Shown here one piece after another: positions 9,307 through 17,588 of a DNA stretch of 64,000 bases. Under the pieces are notes generated by a model. That model was not told the origin of the DNA, did not search any database, and worked only from the letters and a program-made list of their open reading frames with translations. Numbering within the stretch: position 1 is the stretch's first letter; the number at the start of each line of letters is the position of its first letter. Source of the DNA: JAFDVL01 sp964631865 (GTDB taxonomy: Bacteria; Acidobacteriota; Blastocatellia; RBC074); NCBI GenBank assembly GCA_964631865.1, contig CAZWAK010000015.1, positions 1 to 64,000 of the forward strand, written 5' to 3'. Both the position numbers and the translations under genes were made by a program.

Positions 9307-10695
9307 TTATTTGCCCGGCGCAGGAGAGGCTTGCGCGGCGGGCGGCGGATTCGCGGATTTGCCGAAGGGCAGAATCTTGGCGATGTCATTGAAAATCACG
9401 AAGCCCATCAACAGCATCAGCGCGACAAAGCCGACCTGTTGGAAGCGTTCGCGCACCTTCATCGTCAGCGTCATGCCAACCAGTCCCAGCAAGGCTTCGA
9501 CGAAGATCAGCAAAATCATCCCGCCGTCCAAGACCGGAATCGGCAGCAGGTTCATGATGCCGAGGCTCAGGCTCAACAAGCCCATCAATTGAATCGTGTC
9601 CGCCCAGCCGCCGGATTCGTAGGTTTCCGCCGTGATCTTCGCAATGCCAATCGGGCCGGAGAGCGAATCACGCGCGGACAAACGCCCGACGATCATTTGC
9701 TTGAACGCGACAAAATTCATCTTGAGGATGCGCCAGTTGTAATCAATCGCGAAGCCCAGGGCCGAGACGATGCCCGTGCGCTGAATGAACACGGATTCCT
9801 GCTGAATTTCTACGCCGATGCCGAACAAATCGTTTTTGACCGCATCGTTCACCGTGATTTTGGCTGTCGCCGCCTGGCCGCCGCGCTCCAGATTCAGCGT
9901 GACTTCTTTGCCTTTGCTATCCTTGATGGTCTCGAACATTTTGCTCATCGTTTGGAGCGGCTGTCCGTTGATGCCAGTGATGTGGTCTCTGGCTTGGAGA
10001 CCGGCGCTGGCGGCAGCCGAGTCAGGTTTGACGTTGGCGACGAGAATTTGTTTCAGATACGGCTCAATGCCAATGCGTGCGCCCTGACCGCCGTCGGTTT
10101 TGGGACGCACGACGACGTTCAGTTGCTGACCGTTGCGCTCAATCGTCATCGGAATGTCTTCGTCCGGGTGCATCATCACATCCACTTTGAAGTCATTGAA
10201 GGCCGGGTCTTGAATGCCGTGCGAAACGAGGATGCGATCCATCGGTTGTAAGCCTGCTTTTTCGGCGGGCGAATCTTTGACGACGTGACCGATGATGATG
10301 GGCTGCGAATTCTGCGCGCTTTCCTGAAAGCCAATCATAATTGCCACGAGCGGAATCAGGATCGCCGTAAAAATATTGAAGGCTGGCCCCGCAAGCGCGA
10401 CCAAAAATCGCTTCCACTTCGCGTGCGAGAGAAATTCTTCGACCGAGCCTTCGCTCTTGCCTTGAATCATTTCCAAGTTCTCGCCGCGAAATTTGACATA
10501 GCCGCCGAGCGGAATCGCGCTGATGCGAAAATCCGTCCCGCCCCAATTGAAGCCGAACAAGCGCGGCCCAAACCCGACCGAAAACACTTCGGCAGGAATG
10601 CCCAGCACTTTGGCCACGATGAAATGCCCGAACTCGTGAATCGTCACCATCAATGCCAAGACAATTAAAAAAACGACAATGCCTGAAATAGTCAC
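9307..10695 (-). CDS. rseP: RIP metalloprotease RseP (site-2 protease)
   Basis: Membrane-embedded zinc protease that cleaves anti-sigma factors and signal-peptide remnants within the bilayer. The HEFGH zinc site lies in the first TM segment (about residues 20-24), followed by GxxxFSVGFGP and the GGYVKFRGE strand. Two PDZ-like domains occupy about residues 110-300, and the C-terminal NLLPIPVLDGG motif brings the third zinc ligand. I chose the GTG at 10695 (462 residues, matching the family length of about 450) because AAGGAG precedes it; the in-frame extension to 10839 has no family match. In many bacteria rseP sits in a dxr-bamA operon, but here it stands alone with its own terminator. Confidence 0.93.
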   Translation of the reverse strand: MTISGIVVFLIVLALMVTIHEFGHFIVAKVLGIPAEVFSVGFGPRLFGFNWGGTDFRISAIPLGGYVKFRGENLEMIQGKSEGSVEEFLSHAKWKRFLVALAGPAFNIFTAILIPLVAIMIGFQESAQNSQPIIIGHVVKDSPAEKAGLQPMDRILVSHGIQDPAFNDFKVDVMMHPDEDIPMTIERNGQQLNVVVRPKTDGGQGARIGIEPYLKQILVANVKPDSAAASAGLQARDHITGINGQPLQTMSKMFETIKDSKGKEVTLNLERGGQAATAKITVNDAVKNDLFGIGVEIQQESVFIQRTGIVSALGFAIDYNWRILKMNFVAFKQMIVGRLSARDSLSGPIGIAKITAETYESGGWADTIQLMGLLSLSLGIMNLLPIPVLDGGMILLIFVEALLGLVGMTLTMKVRERFQQVGFVALMLLMGFVIFNDIAKILPFGKSANPPPAAQASPAPGK

Positions 10696-10844
10696 GTAAC
10701 GCTCCTTAAAACTGCACCGCAACGAAAATTCGATTGCGGCAGACCGCTGTCGCTGCAAAAATACGCTCGCAACCAAAAGACGCTCAGCGACGAATGCGTG
10801 CCAGTGTAGGCCAGCGGCGAAGAGAGTGTCAAACTGCAAATATT

Positions 10845-11612
10845 ATGTCCACGTTCACCGAATTCTTTCACCCGCATCAACAAGCCGCGCGCGTCCCATT
10901 GTGGCGCGAAGTCGGACTCCTGGCCGAATTATGGCAACTCAAAACTTCGCCCGTGTTGACAGGCCAAAATATTCCGCCCGGCAACGGCGCGGCAGTCGTC
11001 ACGATCCCCGGTTTTATGTGCAGCGATTTGTACACGAGCCGCCTGACAAGTTGGTTGCAGCAGGTCGGCTATCGCGCGTATCCGTCAGGACTTGCACGCA
11101 ACAACGATTGCCTTGAAAAAGTGCTCCATCAAGTGCTGGCGACGATTGAACGTGCGGCGGCAGAAACGAACGGCCCTGTCCATTTGATCGGGCATAGCCT
11201 GGGCGGCGTGCTGGCGCGCATCGCGGCGGTGCAGCGGCCTGAGCGAATTGCTTCCGTGCTGACTTTAGCCTCGCCGTTTCGCGGCATCCGAGCGCATTGG
11301 TATATCTTGTGGCTGGGGCAGCGCGTGCGCCAGCGCGTGCAAAACGCAGCCGCCCCGCACTGCTTCACGGGCTTTTGCGCTTGTCCTGCTGTGACCACGT
11401 TGCACCAGGATCTGCCCGCTGCGATCCCGAGTTGCGCGGTGTACACCCGAACCGACGGCATCGTGGATTGGCGCGCGTGCATCCACGACGATCCTCGGTC
11501 TAATGCCGAAGTGTCGGGCACGCATGTTGGTTTGGTCTTCAACCCGCAAGTCTACCAGTTGATTGGACAGTGGTTGGCGACCAGTCAGCGTAATCGTGCG
11601 ATGGCGGCTTGA
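10845..11612 (+). CDS. Alpha/beta-hydrolase, lipase-like
   Basis: 255-residue alpha/beta hydrolase with the nucleophile elbow GHSLGG (HLIGHSLGGVLARI, about residues 109-122), an oxyanion-type VVTIPGFMCSD segment near residue 45, and a plausible terminal His in GTHVGLVF. The layout resembles bacterial triacylglycerol lipases and PGAP1-like esterases. No signal peptide is seen, so it is probably cytoplasmic. The ATG at 10845 starts MSTFTEFFHP; upstream in-frame codons would run into the divergent rseP promoter region. It is followed by the VWFA gene with only 13 bp between. Substrate unknown. Confidence 0.82.
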   Translation: MSTFTEFFHPHQQAARVPLWREVGLLAELWQLKTSPVLTGQNIPPGNGAAVVTIPGFMCSDLYTSRLTSWLQQVGYRAYPSGLARNNDCLEKVLHQVLATIERAAAETNGPVHLIGHSLGGVLARIAAVQRPERIASVLTLASPFRGIRAHWYILWLGQRVRQRVQNAAAPHCFTGFCACPAVTTLHQDLPAAIPSCAVYTRTDGIVDWRACIHDDPRSNAEVSGTHVGLVFNPQVYQLIGQWLATSQRNRAMAA

Positions 11613-11625
11613 CGCTCTACAAATT

Positions 11626-12630
11626 ATGGTTGTGACGCGACGAATCATTTGGTTGTGTTTTGTGTTGATGTTGGCCTCGCCTTCGTGGGCGCAACCCGCT
11701 TCGCTTGCGCCTGCCACACCGCCCAAGTCTGAAGCCCCCATCAAAGCTCCGCTGAAAATTCCGGTTTGGGTGGAAACGGAGCAAGGCGTGTTTTGGGAAG
11801 ACGGCAAACGGCAATCTTTCAAAGTCTTCCTCGAAGACAAAGAAGTCGTCGTCAAAAGTTTTCAGCATCCGAAAAGCAGCACAGTGCTGTTGGTCGTCTT
11901 CGATACGGTCGCCGACTTAACCCGTGTGGATGAAGCCCGCAACGCCTTGCAAGACGCGATCAAAGGTCTCGGTGAGCAATACTGGATCGGCTTGCTCAAA
12001 GCGCAGGACGGCTTGTCGGTGTTGCAAGAGCCGACTGCGAATCGCGCCGTGCTCAGCGAAAAAATTCAAAGCATTCCTGTCAACGGCAAAGCGGGTTTGC
12101 TCGACACGCTCGAACCTGTTTCGCAACTCGCGACTGCAATGTTGCAAAAAGCCGCCGTGCGCTTGTCTGTGCTTTACATCACCGACAGCGGCATCGCCAA
12201 TTACCGCGCCGATTATTTGAACCCGGTCATCAATTCGAGCGATTCAGGCGACCTGAGCCGCCGCTTTTCGGATCGCGCCATTCAAGAGCGCCTGAGTCGT
12301 CTGTCCGAATCGCTGAGCCAGTTCACTGTACCCATCTTCGTTTTGCATTTGGAATATCGCGGCGACAGCTTGAATCTGGCCTATCAAAGTGGCCTCGAAC
12401 GCCTCGCCGCTGAATCGGGCGGCGCGGCGGTGTTGTGTCGCACAACGGATGAAATTCGCCCCGCTTTGACCAGCCTCCTCAATCGGATTCGCGCGGGTTA
12501 TCTCGTGACCGTTGAGCCACCCAACACGAAGCGCCAGGCGCTGAAAGTCCGCATTGCCGCGCAGGACGCCGCTGGTCAAAACCTCGACCGCGTCACGCAT
12601 CCCAATTCGTTGACGATCAAGAAGAAGTAG
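11626..12630 (+). CDS. VWFA-related secreted protein, Acidobacterial type
   Basis: 334 residues with a signal peptide (IIWLCFVLMLASPSWAQ). The mature part begins with a proline-rich linker, then a beta segment WVETEQGVFWEDGKRQSFKVFLEDKE, and a von Willebrand A-like fold (VLLVVFDTVADL, LYITDSG, PIFVLHLEY) ending in VRIAAQDAAGQNLDRV. This is the architecture of the VWFA-related domain proteins expanded in Acidobacteria (TIGR03436-like). The metal-site DxSxS is replaced by DTVADL, so MIDAS metal binding is doubtful. The start is the ATG at 11626, right before the signal sequence. Role unknown. Confidence 0.8.
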   Translation: MVVTRRIIWLCFVLMLASPSWAQPASLAPATPPKSEAPIKAPLKIPVWVETEQGVFWEDGKRQSFKVFLEDKEVVVKSFQHPKSSTVLLVVFDTVADLTRVDEARNALQDAIKGLGEQYWIGLLKAQDGLSVLQEPTANRAVLSEKIQSIPVNGKAGLLDTLEPVSQLATAMLQKAAVRLSVLYITDSGIANYRADYLNPVINSSDSGDLSRRFSDRAIQERLSRLSESLSQFTVPIFVLHLEYRGDSLNLAYQSGLERLAAESGGAAVLCRTTDEIRPALTSLLNRIRAGYLVTVEPPNTKRQALKVRIAAQDAAGQNLDRVTHPNSLTIKKK

Positions 12631-12687
12631 CTTGACAGTCTCCTGCCCAGCATTTACCATCGCGCTTTGTTTTTGCAGCCAGCGGCG

Positions 12688-13221
12688 ATGACTAAGAGCG
12701 TAGGCACAACCAAACGAACCGCTAAATCATCCCGCGCGCTCCTTGAAAAATTGCCTGCAAATCCGCCAGAAAGTCTAAAAGACGAATTCTGGATGAACTT
12801 CGCATTGGCCGAAGCGCGGCAGGCTGTGCGAGTTGACGAAGTGCCGATTGGCGCGGTGATTGTGCTCGACAACGAAATCATCGGGCGCGGTCACAATCAA
12901 CCGATGCGCCGTTGTGATCCAACCGCACATGCCGAAATCCTTGCGCTGCGCGAGGCTGCAAAGCACATTGAAAACTATCGCCTGACCGAGGCGACGATGT
13001 ATGTCACGATTGAGCCGTGCGCGATGTGCGCTGGGGCAATCGTCAACGCGCGCATCAAACGGTTGGTTTATGGCGCGACAGAGCCGCGACAGGGTGCGGT
13101 AAATTCCGTCTTTCAGATTTGTACGAACAGTTCTTTGAATCATCAAGTCGAAGTTACAGCAGGCGTCCAAGAAGAAGACTGCAAAGCGTTAATGCAGGCG
13201 TTCTTCAAAATGCGCCGCTAA
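12688..13221 (+). CDS. tadA: tRNA-specific adenosine-34 deaminase TadA
   Basis: Zinc-dependent deaminase that converts A34 to inosine in tRNA-Arg(ACG). The zinc and catalytic residues are clear: HAEILAL with the zinc His and the proton-shuttle Glu, and EPCAMCAGA with two zinc Cys. The 177-residue reading from the ATG at 12688 has a 30-residue basic N-terminal extension before the family core (EFWMNFALAEARQA), so a slightly later start is possible. The C-terminal part is complete. It is the first gene of a translation and DNA-repair neighbourhood that continues with two tRNA-Ser genes and the SRP RNA. Confidence 0.93.
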   Translation: MTKSVGTTKRTAKSSRALLEKLPANPPESLKDEFWMNFALAEARQAVRVDEVPIGAVIVLDNEIIGRGHNQPMRRCDPTAHAEILALREAAKHIENYRLTEATMYVTIEPCAMCAGAIVNARIKRLVYGATEPRQGAVNSVFQICTNSSLNHQVEVTAGVQEEDCKALMQAFFKMRR

Positions 13222-13228
13222 ACAATTC

Positions 13229-13322
<94 letters not shown>

Positions 13323-13331
13323 CCGATTTCA

Positions 13332-13368
13332 ATCTCAAATCTCCAATTTCAAAGCTGAGATTTGAGAT
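13332..13368. repeat. Inverted repeat between the two tRNA-Ser genes
   Basis: A perfect 12-bp inverted repeat, ATCTCAAATCTC (13332-13343) and GAGATTTGAGAT (13357-13368), lies between the tRNA genes and ends just before the second tRNA. The same 8-10-mer core recurs in the next two spacers. Confidence 0.85.
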
Positions 13369-13370
13369 CG

Positions 13371-13458
<88 letters not shown>

Positions 13459-13466
13459 GTTTCTGT

Positions 13467-13498
13467 AATCTCAAATCTGAAATTTCCAATTTGAGATT
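13467..13498. repeat. Inverted repeat between tRNA-Ser(GGA) and SRP RNA
   Basis: A 10-bp perfect inverted repeat, AATCTCAAAT (13467-13476) and ATTTGAGATT (13489-13498), shares its core with the repeat between the two tRNA genes. It could be a processing or stabilising hairpin between the structural RNAs. Confidence 0.8.
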
Positions 13499-13503
13499 CT
13501 TAT

Positions 13504-13604
13504 CAGGCTCCGGCCTTGTGCAATCTTGAGCGCATGAACCCCGCCAGGATCGGAAGATAGCAACGGTAGTGATGCTCGGATGTGCCGCAGGCCACCGGAG
13601 CCTG
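13504..13604 (+). ncRNA. ffs: Signal recognition particle RNA, small bacterial (4.5S-like) type
   Basis: About 101 nt folding into one long hairpin whose ends are perfect complements (CAGGCTCCGG at 13504-13513 and CCGGAGCCTG at 13595-13604). The apical domain carries the conserved Ffh-binding elements: GAACCCCGCCAGG on the 5' side and the GGAAG tetraloop region followed by AGCAACGG. This is the small SRP RNA without an Alu domain. A location near dnaX, ybaB and recR is a common bacterial arrangement and supports the call. Confidence 0.93.
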
Positions 13605-13609
13605 GCCTT

Positions 13610-13645
13610 CTTTCAATTTCAAATTTGAGATGTCAGATTTGAGAT
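13610..13645. repeat. Direct repeats of the ATTTGAGAT element after SRP RNA
   Basis: Two copies of ATTTGAGAT (13623-13631 and 13637-13645) lie 5-6 bp after the SRP RNA, preceded by a TCAATTTCAAATTTGA quasi-palindrome. They are the third set of the element found in both tRNA spacers just upstream. Confidence 0.7.
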
Positions 13646-13726
13646 GAATTACGATCCATACCCAACGAAAAAAGCCACCGCGATTCCGAGGTGGCTTTTG
13701 TTATTTGCCGAGAAGCTGGGGCCAAA

Positions 13727-13999
13727 CTATTTTTTCTTTTTGGCCGTGCCCTTCGCTTTGGCTTCAGCCCAGCGTTTTTGCTGTGCTTCGCGAATCTTTT
13801 GTTTGGCTTCTTCCGACATCGGTCGTTTCTTTTTGCGGGGCTTCGCTGGGGCAGCCGCTTTCGTCGTTTTGCTGCCGCCGACGATGGAAGCCAACTGATT
13901 GCGTTTTGCCTGTAATTGCGCAATCTGCGCATCTATTGCTGCCACCGCTTTGGTGATATGTTCGTTCGGATCGAAGGTTTCGGTTTTACCTCGTGGCAT
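13727..13999 (-). CDS. Small basic protein with NUMOD3-like C-terminal helix
   Basis: 90 residues, very rich in Lys, Ala and Gln. An acidic/neutral N terminus leads to a predicted coiled coil (residues about 15-40, HITKAVAAIDAQIAQLQAKR), then an Ala/Pro/Lys linker, and the segment MSEEAKQKIREAQQKRWAEAK, which resembles the short DNA-contacting NUMOD3-like helices found in many small bacterial proteins. It ends in KKKK. I infer nucleic-acid binding, but no specific function is known. AAGGAG precedes the ATG at good distance. It is transcribed opposite to dnaX, and a palindrome lies in its 5' region. Confidence 0.75.
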   Translation of the reverse strand: MPRGKTETFDPNEHITKAVAAIDAQIAQLQAKRNQLASIVGGSKTTKAAAPAKPRKKKRPMSEEAKQKIREAQQKRWAEAKAKGTAKKKK

Positions 14000-14022
14000 T
14001 TTATTCTCCTTAAAGATTTAAT

Positions 14023-14046
14023 AGTTTAGTAGGTGAAGACTAAACT
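14023..14046. promoter_or_regulatory. 8-bp-arm palindrome upstream of the small basic protein
   Basis: AGTTTAGT and ACTAAACT are perfect inverted arms separated by 8 nt, 24 bp upstream of the small gene's ATG in the spacer it shares with dnaX. It could be an operator or a 5'-UTR hairpin. Confidence 0.4.
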
Positions 14047-14183
14047 TCGTTTCCATGTTGCGGCGGATTGTACTGGAAAGATTTTATTTTTTCTACAGGT
14101 AAGGAGTAGAAAAGTAATTTTTCCCAAAATGATTTATCCCTCGAAGTAATCCAAAATAGTTTCTACTGAAGAAAGCTGGAGTT

Positions 14184-15971
14184 ATGAGTTATCAGGTTAT
14201 CGCGCGCAAATATCGCCCTCAAACCTTTGCGGACTTAGCCGGGCAGGAACATATTTCCCGTACACTCAAGAATGCCATTGAAAATCAGCGCCTGCATCAC
14301 GCTTATTTATTTTCAGGTGTGCGCGGAACAGGGAAAACCACGACCGCACGCATTCTGGCGAAATGTCTGAATTGCCTCAAGGGAGTTACCAGCGAACCTT
14401 GTTTGCAATGCCCTTCGTGTACGGAAATTGCGGCGGGTAATGCGCTCGATGTAATCGAAATTGATGCTGCCTCCAATACCGGCGTAGATAACGTGCGGGA
14501 AGTGATCGTCAATAGTATCTCTATCGCGCCCGCGCGAGATCGGTACAAAGTCTTCATCATTGACGAAGTTCACATGCTCTCGAATCAAGCCTTCAATGCG
14601 CTGCTGAAAACATTAGAGGAGCCGCCCGCACACGTTGTGTTTCTGATGGCCACGACGGAACTGCATAAAGTTCCTGACACCATTCTATCGCGTTGCCAGC
14701 AGTTCGAGTTTCGGCAAATTCCCGTCGAGAAAATCTTTCAGCGATTGCGCGACATTGCGGACGCTGAGCAAGTCAAAATCAATAATGATGCGTTACGCGA
14801 AGTCGCGCGCGCAGGCAATGGCAGCCTACGCGATGCGCAATCTGCTTTGGATCAGGTTATTTCTTTCAGCGGGACAGAGATTACTGAACAAGACGTAATT
14901 CATTCGCTCGGTTTGGTAAGTGCGAAAATATTGGGAAAGACTATCGAAGCACTGGCTGAACAAAATACTGCTGACTTACTCAACGTCGTAGAAGAATTGG
15001 ATGCGAGCGGGCACGACCTGCGGTTCTTCACGCGCGAGTTGATGACTTACTTTCGGCACTTATTGGTTATCAAAGCGGGGCTTACTGACAGCGACGTTTT
15101 GGGCTTGGCTGAAACTGAAATTGCGAAGCTCAAACAGGTATCGCCGCAGTTCTCCGAAGAAGATTTGGTGCGCTTTTTCCACTTACTGACAGAGATCGAA
15201 AAGCAAATCAAAGATTCTCCTCAACCGCGCTTTCAGTTGGAAATCGGCTTAGTCAAACTCGCGCACGCGACGCGCCTGCGAACTTTGGACGAAGTTATCA
15301 AACGGCTCGAAGAATTAGCGAGTAACTTTGGCGGCGGAACTCTACCTAAGATGAATTCTGCGCCGCTTCCCGCGAAATCAACCACTCCTGCGCGCAGCAC
15401 TGCGCCGCCTGCCACTTCTCAGCGAACCGCGCCACGAATCGAAGAACCTGTTCCTTCCGTTGCCGCGAACTCGTTTGAGGAGCCGCCCGGCTTCAGTGAT
15501 TCGTTCGCACAAGATTCGTTGGCGGAACCAACCGTAGAAGCAATGCCGGAACCTGTTGCGCGCCCCGTCGCTGCCGCTGCGCCGTCATCGCCAGTTGCGG
15601 CGGGGCGTGAAATTGGGGCCATCAAGATGGAGTTGGAAAAGCGCCGCAAACCGCTGATTGTAATGGCGCTGGAAGAAGCGCGCGTCGAGTACCACAACGG
15701 CAAACTTACGGCAACTTTTGCCAGCGAAAATACGTTTTCCAAACGACTGAAAGAAAGCTCGGATTTATTCCGCGAGATCGGCGAACAGTTGCTCGGACAG
15801 CCCTTGCGCGTGGAAGTCAGACTCAATGGGGAAGCGGTTGCGATGCCCGCGCAGGAACCCCAACAAGCGCGCGAAACGTTGCTGGAAAGCGTCCAAAACA
15901 ATCCGGCGGTGAAGTTGTTGTTGGAAACTTTTCGTGGCGAAATTGTAGATGTGCGGGAATTGCGGTCTTGA
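14184..15971 (+). CDS. dnaX: DNA polymerase III subunit gamma/tau
   Basis: Clamp-loader ATPase of the replicative polymerase, 595 residues. Residues 1-370 contain Walker A GVRGTGKT (45-52), four zinc Cys (61 or 64, 73, 76, 79 in CLNC...CLQCPSC), Walker B FIIDEVH and the sensor region ILSRCQQFEF. Domain III follows to about 370. A Pro/Ala/Ser-rich linker (about 385-470) leads to a C-terminal tau-like domain ending ETFRGEIVDVRELRS. I see no slippery A-run for frameshifting to gamma. It starts the dnaX-ybaB-recR cassette found in many bacteria. Confidence 0.96.
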   Translation: MSYQVIARKYRPQTFADLAGQEHISRTLKNAIENQRLHHAYLFSGVRGTGKTTTARILAKCLNCLKGVTSEPCLQCPSCTEIAAGNALDVIEIDAASNTGVDNVREVIVNSISIAPARDRYKVFIIDEVHMLSNQAFNALLKTLEEPPAHVVFLMATTELHKVPDTILSRCQQFEFRQIPVEKIFQRLRDIADAEQVKINNDALREVARAGNGSLRDAQSALDQVISFSGTEITEQDVIHSLGLVSAKILGKTIEALAEQNTADLLNVVEELDASGHDLRFFTRELMTYFRHLLVIKAGLTDSDVLGLAETEIAKLKQVSPQFSEEDLVRFFHLLTEIEKQIKDSPQPRFQLEIGLVKLAHATRLRTLDEVIKRLEELASNFGGGTLPKMNSAPLPAKSTTPARSTAPPATSQRTAPRIEEPVPSVAANSFEEPPGFSDSFAQDSLAEPTVEAMPEPVARPVAAAAPSSPVAAGREIGAIKMELEKRRKPLIVMALEEARVEYHNGKLTATFASENTFSKRLKESSDLFREIGEQLLGQPLRVEVRLNGEAVAMPAQEPQQARETLLESVQNNPAVKLLLETFRGEIVDVRELRS

Positions 15972-15973
15972 GA

Positions 15974-16045
15974 GTCTGAGGAGTCTGGAGAGTCTGGAGA
16001 GTCAAAAGAATCATTGCCGTCAGCGACTCAAGACTCCTTAGACTT
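15974..16045. repeat. GAGTCTGGA tandem repeats with inverted partner, dnaX-ybaB spacer
   Basis: Directly after the dnaX stop, three to four imperfect copies of GAGTCTGGA run to about 16002. AGTCTGAGGAGTCT (15974-15987) then pairs with AGACTCCTTAGACT (16032-16045) at 13 of 14 positions. The sequence is unrelated to the tRNA-spacer repeats but has the same design. Confidence 0.8.
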
Positions 16046-16116
16046 TGATGTGCTATGATGCGGCTTCGCCCCACGAGCTTTATTCACCACTAACTATTTT
16101 TCAGAGGAGTAATACT

Positions 16117-16428
16117 ATGAGATTTCCTGGCGGGAATGACATGCGGCAGATGATGAAACAAGCGCAGAAGATGCAAGAAACGATGACGAAAGAACTGGAA
16201 GCGATGCGCGTGGATGCCTCAGCCGGCGGCGGGATGGTCAAATGCGAAATGACCGGAACGAAGGAGTTGACCTCCATCAAAATCGAACCCGAAGCCGTGA
16301 ACGACATCGAGATGCTGCAAGACTTGATTGTCGCGGCCATCAACGAAGCCAATCGCAAAGTCGAAGAAGCGATGCAAGGCAAACTGGGCGGCATGCTCGG
16401 CGGCTTGAAGATTCCGGGCTTGATGTAA
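16117..16428 (+). CDS. YbaB/EbfC family nucleoid-associated protein
   Basis: 103 residues, the family's usual size. The N-terminal helix (MRQMMKQAQKMQETMTKEL) and the GMVKCEMTGTKELTSIKIEPEAV strands are typical, followed by DLIVAAINEANRKVEE. These dimeric proteins bind DNA and are encoded between dnaX and recR in many genomes, as here. The ATG at 16117 has a GAGGAG Shine-Dalgarno; the 24 in-frame residues upstream are not conserved. The C terminus is Gly/Leu/Met-rich (GGMLGGLKIPGLM). Confidence 0.95.
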   Translation: MRFPGGNDMRQMMKQAQKMQETMTKELEAMRVDASAGGGMVKCEMTGTKELTSIKIEPEAVNDIEMLQDLIVAAINEANRKVEEAMQGKLGGMLGGLKIPGLM

Positions 16429-16431
16429 GAT

Positions 16432-16506
16432 CAGTTTCGCGTTTCGCGTTTTGTGTTTCGTGGCAAACGCGCGAAACTGGAAAGCGCGAAACTCGAAACT
16501 AAAACC
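16432..16506. repeat. GTTTCGCG/CGCGAAAC repeats, ybaB-recR spacer
   Basis: The 79-bp spacer consists almost wholly of direct and inverted copies of GTTTCGCG. CAGTTTCGCG (16432-16441) pairs perfectly with CGCGAAACTG (16470-16479), and two further CGAAAC copies follow. It can form a long hairpin just before the recR start. Confidence 0.8.
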
Positions 16507-16507
16507 T

Positions 16508-17122
16508 ATGCTTGATTACGCTGAACCTGTTACCAAATTGATTGATGAATTCAAACGCTTGCCCGGCGTCGGGTACAAATCTGCGCAACGGCTCGCGTTT
16601 CACATGCTCAAAGCCACGCCGGAAGAAGCTGACCGCTTGATCGAAGCCATCCGCGAAGTCAAAGAGAAGATCACGTTTTGCTCGATTTGCAATAATCTGA
16701 CGGACACCGATCCGTGCCGGTACTGCGACAATCCGACGCGCGATCAAACGACCATTTGTGTGGTCGAAGAGCCGTATAACCTCGTCGCGATTGAAAAGAC
16801 GCGCGAGTATCACGGCCTCTATCACGTGTTGCACGGCGCGCTCTCGCCGATTCGCGGCATCGGCCCGGACGAATTGAAAATCCGCAGCCTGATCGAACGT
16901 CTGCGCCCGCGCGAAGACCAAGGGCCGGAAGTCGAAGAAGTGATTCTGGCGACGAACCCCAACACCGAAGGCGAGGCGACGGCGAATTACCTAAGCCGTT
17001 TGCTGAAGCCGCTCGGCGTCAAGGTCACGCGCATCGGTATGGGCTTGCCGGTCGGCAGCGATTTGGAATATGCCGACGAAGTGACGATGCACAAGGCGCT
17101 GACGAATCGTCACGAAATGTGA
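16508..17122 (+). CDS. recR: Recombination mediator RecR
   Basis: 204 residues, normal length. It has an N-terminal helix-hairpin-helix (LPGVGYKSAQRLAFHML), a four-Cys zinc finger CSICNNLTDTDPCRYC (about 57-72), a TOPRIM domain starting TICVVEEPYNLVAIEKT, and the C-terminal ATNPNTEGEATANYL and GMGLPVGSDLEYAD segments. RecR acts with RecF/RecO to load RecA on gapped DNA. The ATG at 16508 gives the family N terminus MLDYAEPVTKL. Its stop overlaps the GTG of the next gene. Confidence 0.96.
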   Translation: MLDYAEPVTKLIDEFKRLPGVGYKSAQRLAFHMLKATPEEADRLIEAIREVKEKITFCSICNNLTDTDPCRYCDNPTRDQTTICVVEEPYNLVAIEKTREYHGLYHVLHGALSPIRGIGPDELKIRSLIERLRPREDQGPEVEEVILATNPNTEGEATANYLSRLLKPLGVKVTRIGMGLPVGSDLEYADEVTMHKALTNRHEM

Positions 17123-17586
17123 GTATGAACAGCCTGCTGAAAATGCTGCCTGCGATGATTCAGTTGTCTGGCGACAACGAAGAAGTGCGCGAGCAGGCCG
17201 TTTTTGCCGCCTGGAAAGCGACCACGAATTATCAACTCTCACAAGCGTGCGCGCCCTTTCGGCTCTATCGCAAAACGCTCGTCATTGCGACCAAAGACCT
17301 GACCTGGAAGACGCAAATGGAACGCGAGAGCGCGGGGCTGATCTTCAAGCTGAACTCCAAGCTCGGCGCACCGCTCGTGACCTTCATCGAATTCCGCGTA
17401 GACCCGCACCACGTCGCGCAAATGCGCCCGAAAGAGGCCGACGATTTCCACTTTCAGCACACCGACGAATTGGTCAATGAATTAGCGGCCAATGCCGCGA
17501 AGATTAAAGACGACGCACTGCGCGAAACGTTTTTGCGTGCGGCAGCACGTTGCTTAGAGCGAAAAGAAACAGGAACTCAAAGTTAG
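17119..17586 (+). CDS. DUF721/DciA-like protein
   Basis: About 155 residues. The central part (QAVFAAWKATTNYQLSQACAP, RLYRKTLVIATKDLTWKTQM, LIFKLNSKLGAPLVTFIEFRV) matches the DUF721 fold whose best known member, DciA, helps load the replicative helicase. A GTG at 17119 overlaps the recR stop (GTGA) and an ATG follows at 17125; either could be the start, and neither has a strong Shine-Dalgarno, which suggests translational coupling to recR. The C-terminal 50 residues are acidic/helical. Role in replication is by homology only. Confidence 0.75.
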   Translation: MSMNSLLKMLPAMIQLSGDNEEVREQAVFAAWKATTNYQLSQACAPFRLYRKTLVIATKDLTWKTQMERESAGLIFKLNSKLGAPLVTFIEFRVDPHHVAQMRPKEADDFHFQHTDELVNELAANAAKIKDDALRETFLRAAARCLERKETGTQS

Positions 17587-17588
17587 CT

